Below are positions 63,884 through 64,000 of a DNA stretch of 64,000 nt, piece by piece. Source of the DNA: Tridacna crocea (taxonomy: Eukaryota; Mollusca; Bivalvia; Cardiida; Cardiidae). The translations under genes were made by a program, and so were the position numbers. The notes under the pieces are model-generated. The model did not search any database. It was not told where the DNA came from and saw only the letters and a program-made list of their open reading frames with translations. The stretch lies in NCBI GenBank assembly GCA_943736015.1, contig OX031058.1, positions 20,609,001-20,673,000 on the forward strand, in the 5' to 3' direction. How positions within the stretch are numbered: position 1 is the stretch's first letter; each line of letters starts with the position of its first letter.

Positions 63884-64000
63884 TTAGCTCACCTGAACAC
63901 AACATGCTCAAGGGGAGCTTTTTCAGTCCACCAAACCACAATGTTTCAGACTTATTTCAAACTAAATTCATGAGCTGAAGACAAATTAAAAATTGCCCAA
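63884..64000 (+). mobile_element. HINE-like element, GCTCACCTGA family, 5' end
   Basis: TTTTTAGCTCACCTGAACAC, CATGCTCAAGGGGAGCTTTT at the right edge. The rest is outside the window or lost. Confidence 0.5.

Overview
This is eukaryotic, AT-rich, repeat-dominated DNA. It holds GT-AG split exons with introns of several kilobases and no long ORF apart from one retrotransposon polyprotein. The repeat complement (Pearl/HINE-like tandem-core elements, tRNA-derived SINEs, TTAA-flanked hairpin MITEs) together with animal genes points to a mollusc, most likely a bivalve. That assignment is an inference from repeat style; the species cannot be fixed from the sequence.

Host genes. (1) Plus strand, 10573-20418: the last four exons of a gene for a catalytically degenerate DEDD-type 3'-5' exonuclease-fold protein (EXD1/Egalitarian-like). 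All splice phases agree. (2) Minus strand, 53442 down to 39027: three phase-compatible exons of an RRM-type RNA-binding protein; an 11 kb intron between two of them holds the retrotransposon. (3) Plus strand, from 60218 to beyond the right edge: the first two coding exons of ALKBH1, an Fe(II)/2-oxoglutarate dioxygenase. A weaker first-exon candidate lies at 57489-57598.

Mobile DNA. The centrepiece is a complete, very young LTR retrotransposon at 42309-48518 (minus): two 561-bp LTRs that differ at two adjacent bases, a 4-bp target duplication, a tRNA-Pro primer site, a polypurine tract and one intact 1570-residue Gag-Pol ORF. It is Ty3/Gypsy-like in sequence, but integrase lies BEFORE reverse transcriptase, the copia-like order of the Gmr1 group, and its capsid resembles the vertebrate SCAN domain. 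At 56104-56633 a 530-bp miniature LTR element (TRIM) uses the same primer site and carries a tRNA-like pol III A box/B box inside each LTR.

The rest is layered repeats. (a) About 40 copies and relics of a ~229-bp MITE with TTAA ends and a central hairpin of ~33-bp arms. (b) Several sequence-distinct families sharing one plan: a 10-15 bp subterminal inverted repeat, a 5' hairpin, CGTCCGTCC-rich stretch, ~160-bp tandem units, the inverted repeat again, and a terminal CTCTTGTT; this fits HINE/Pearl-type non-autonomous Helentrons. (c) Two GC-rich foldback elements, a hAT-like element with an 8-bp duplication, a 244-bp TIR MITE, a long inverted repeat in ALKBH1 intron 1, SINE relics and a doubly interrupted non-LTR reverse transcriptase. 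Nesting gives relative ages: for example, a HINE inserted into a MITE without target duplication, and a MITE in a HINE in an older repeat.
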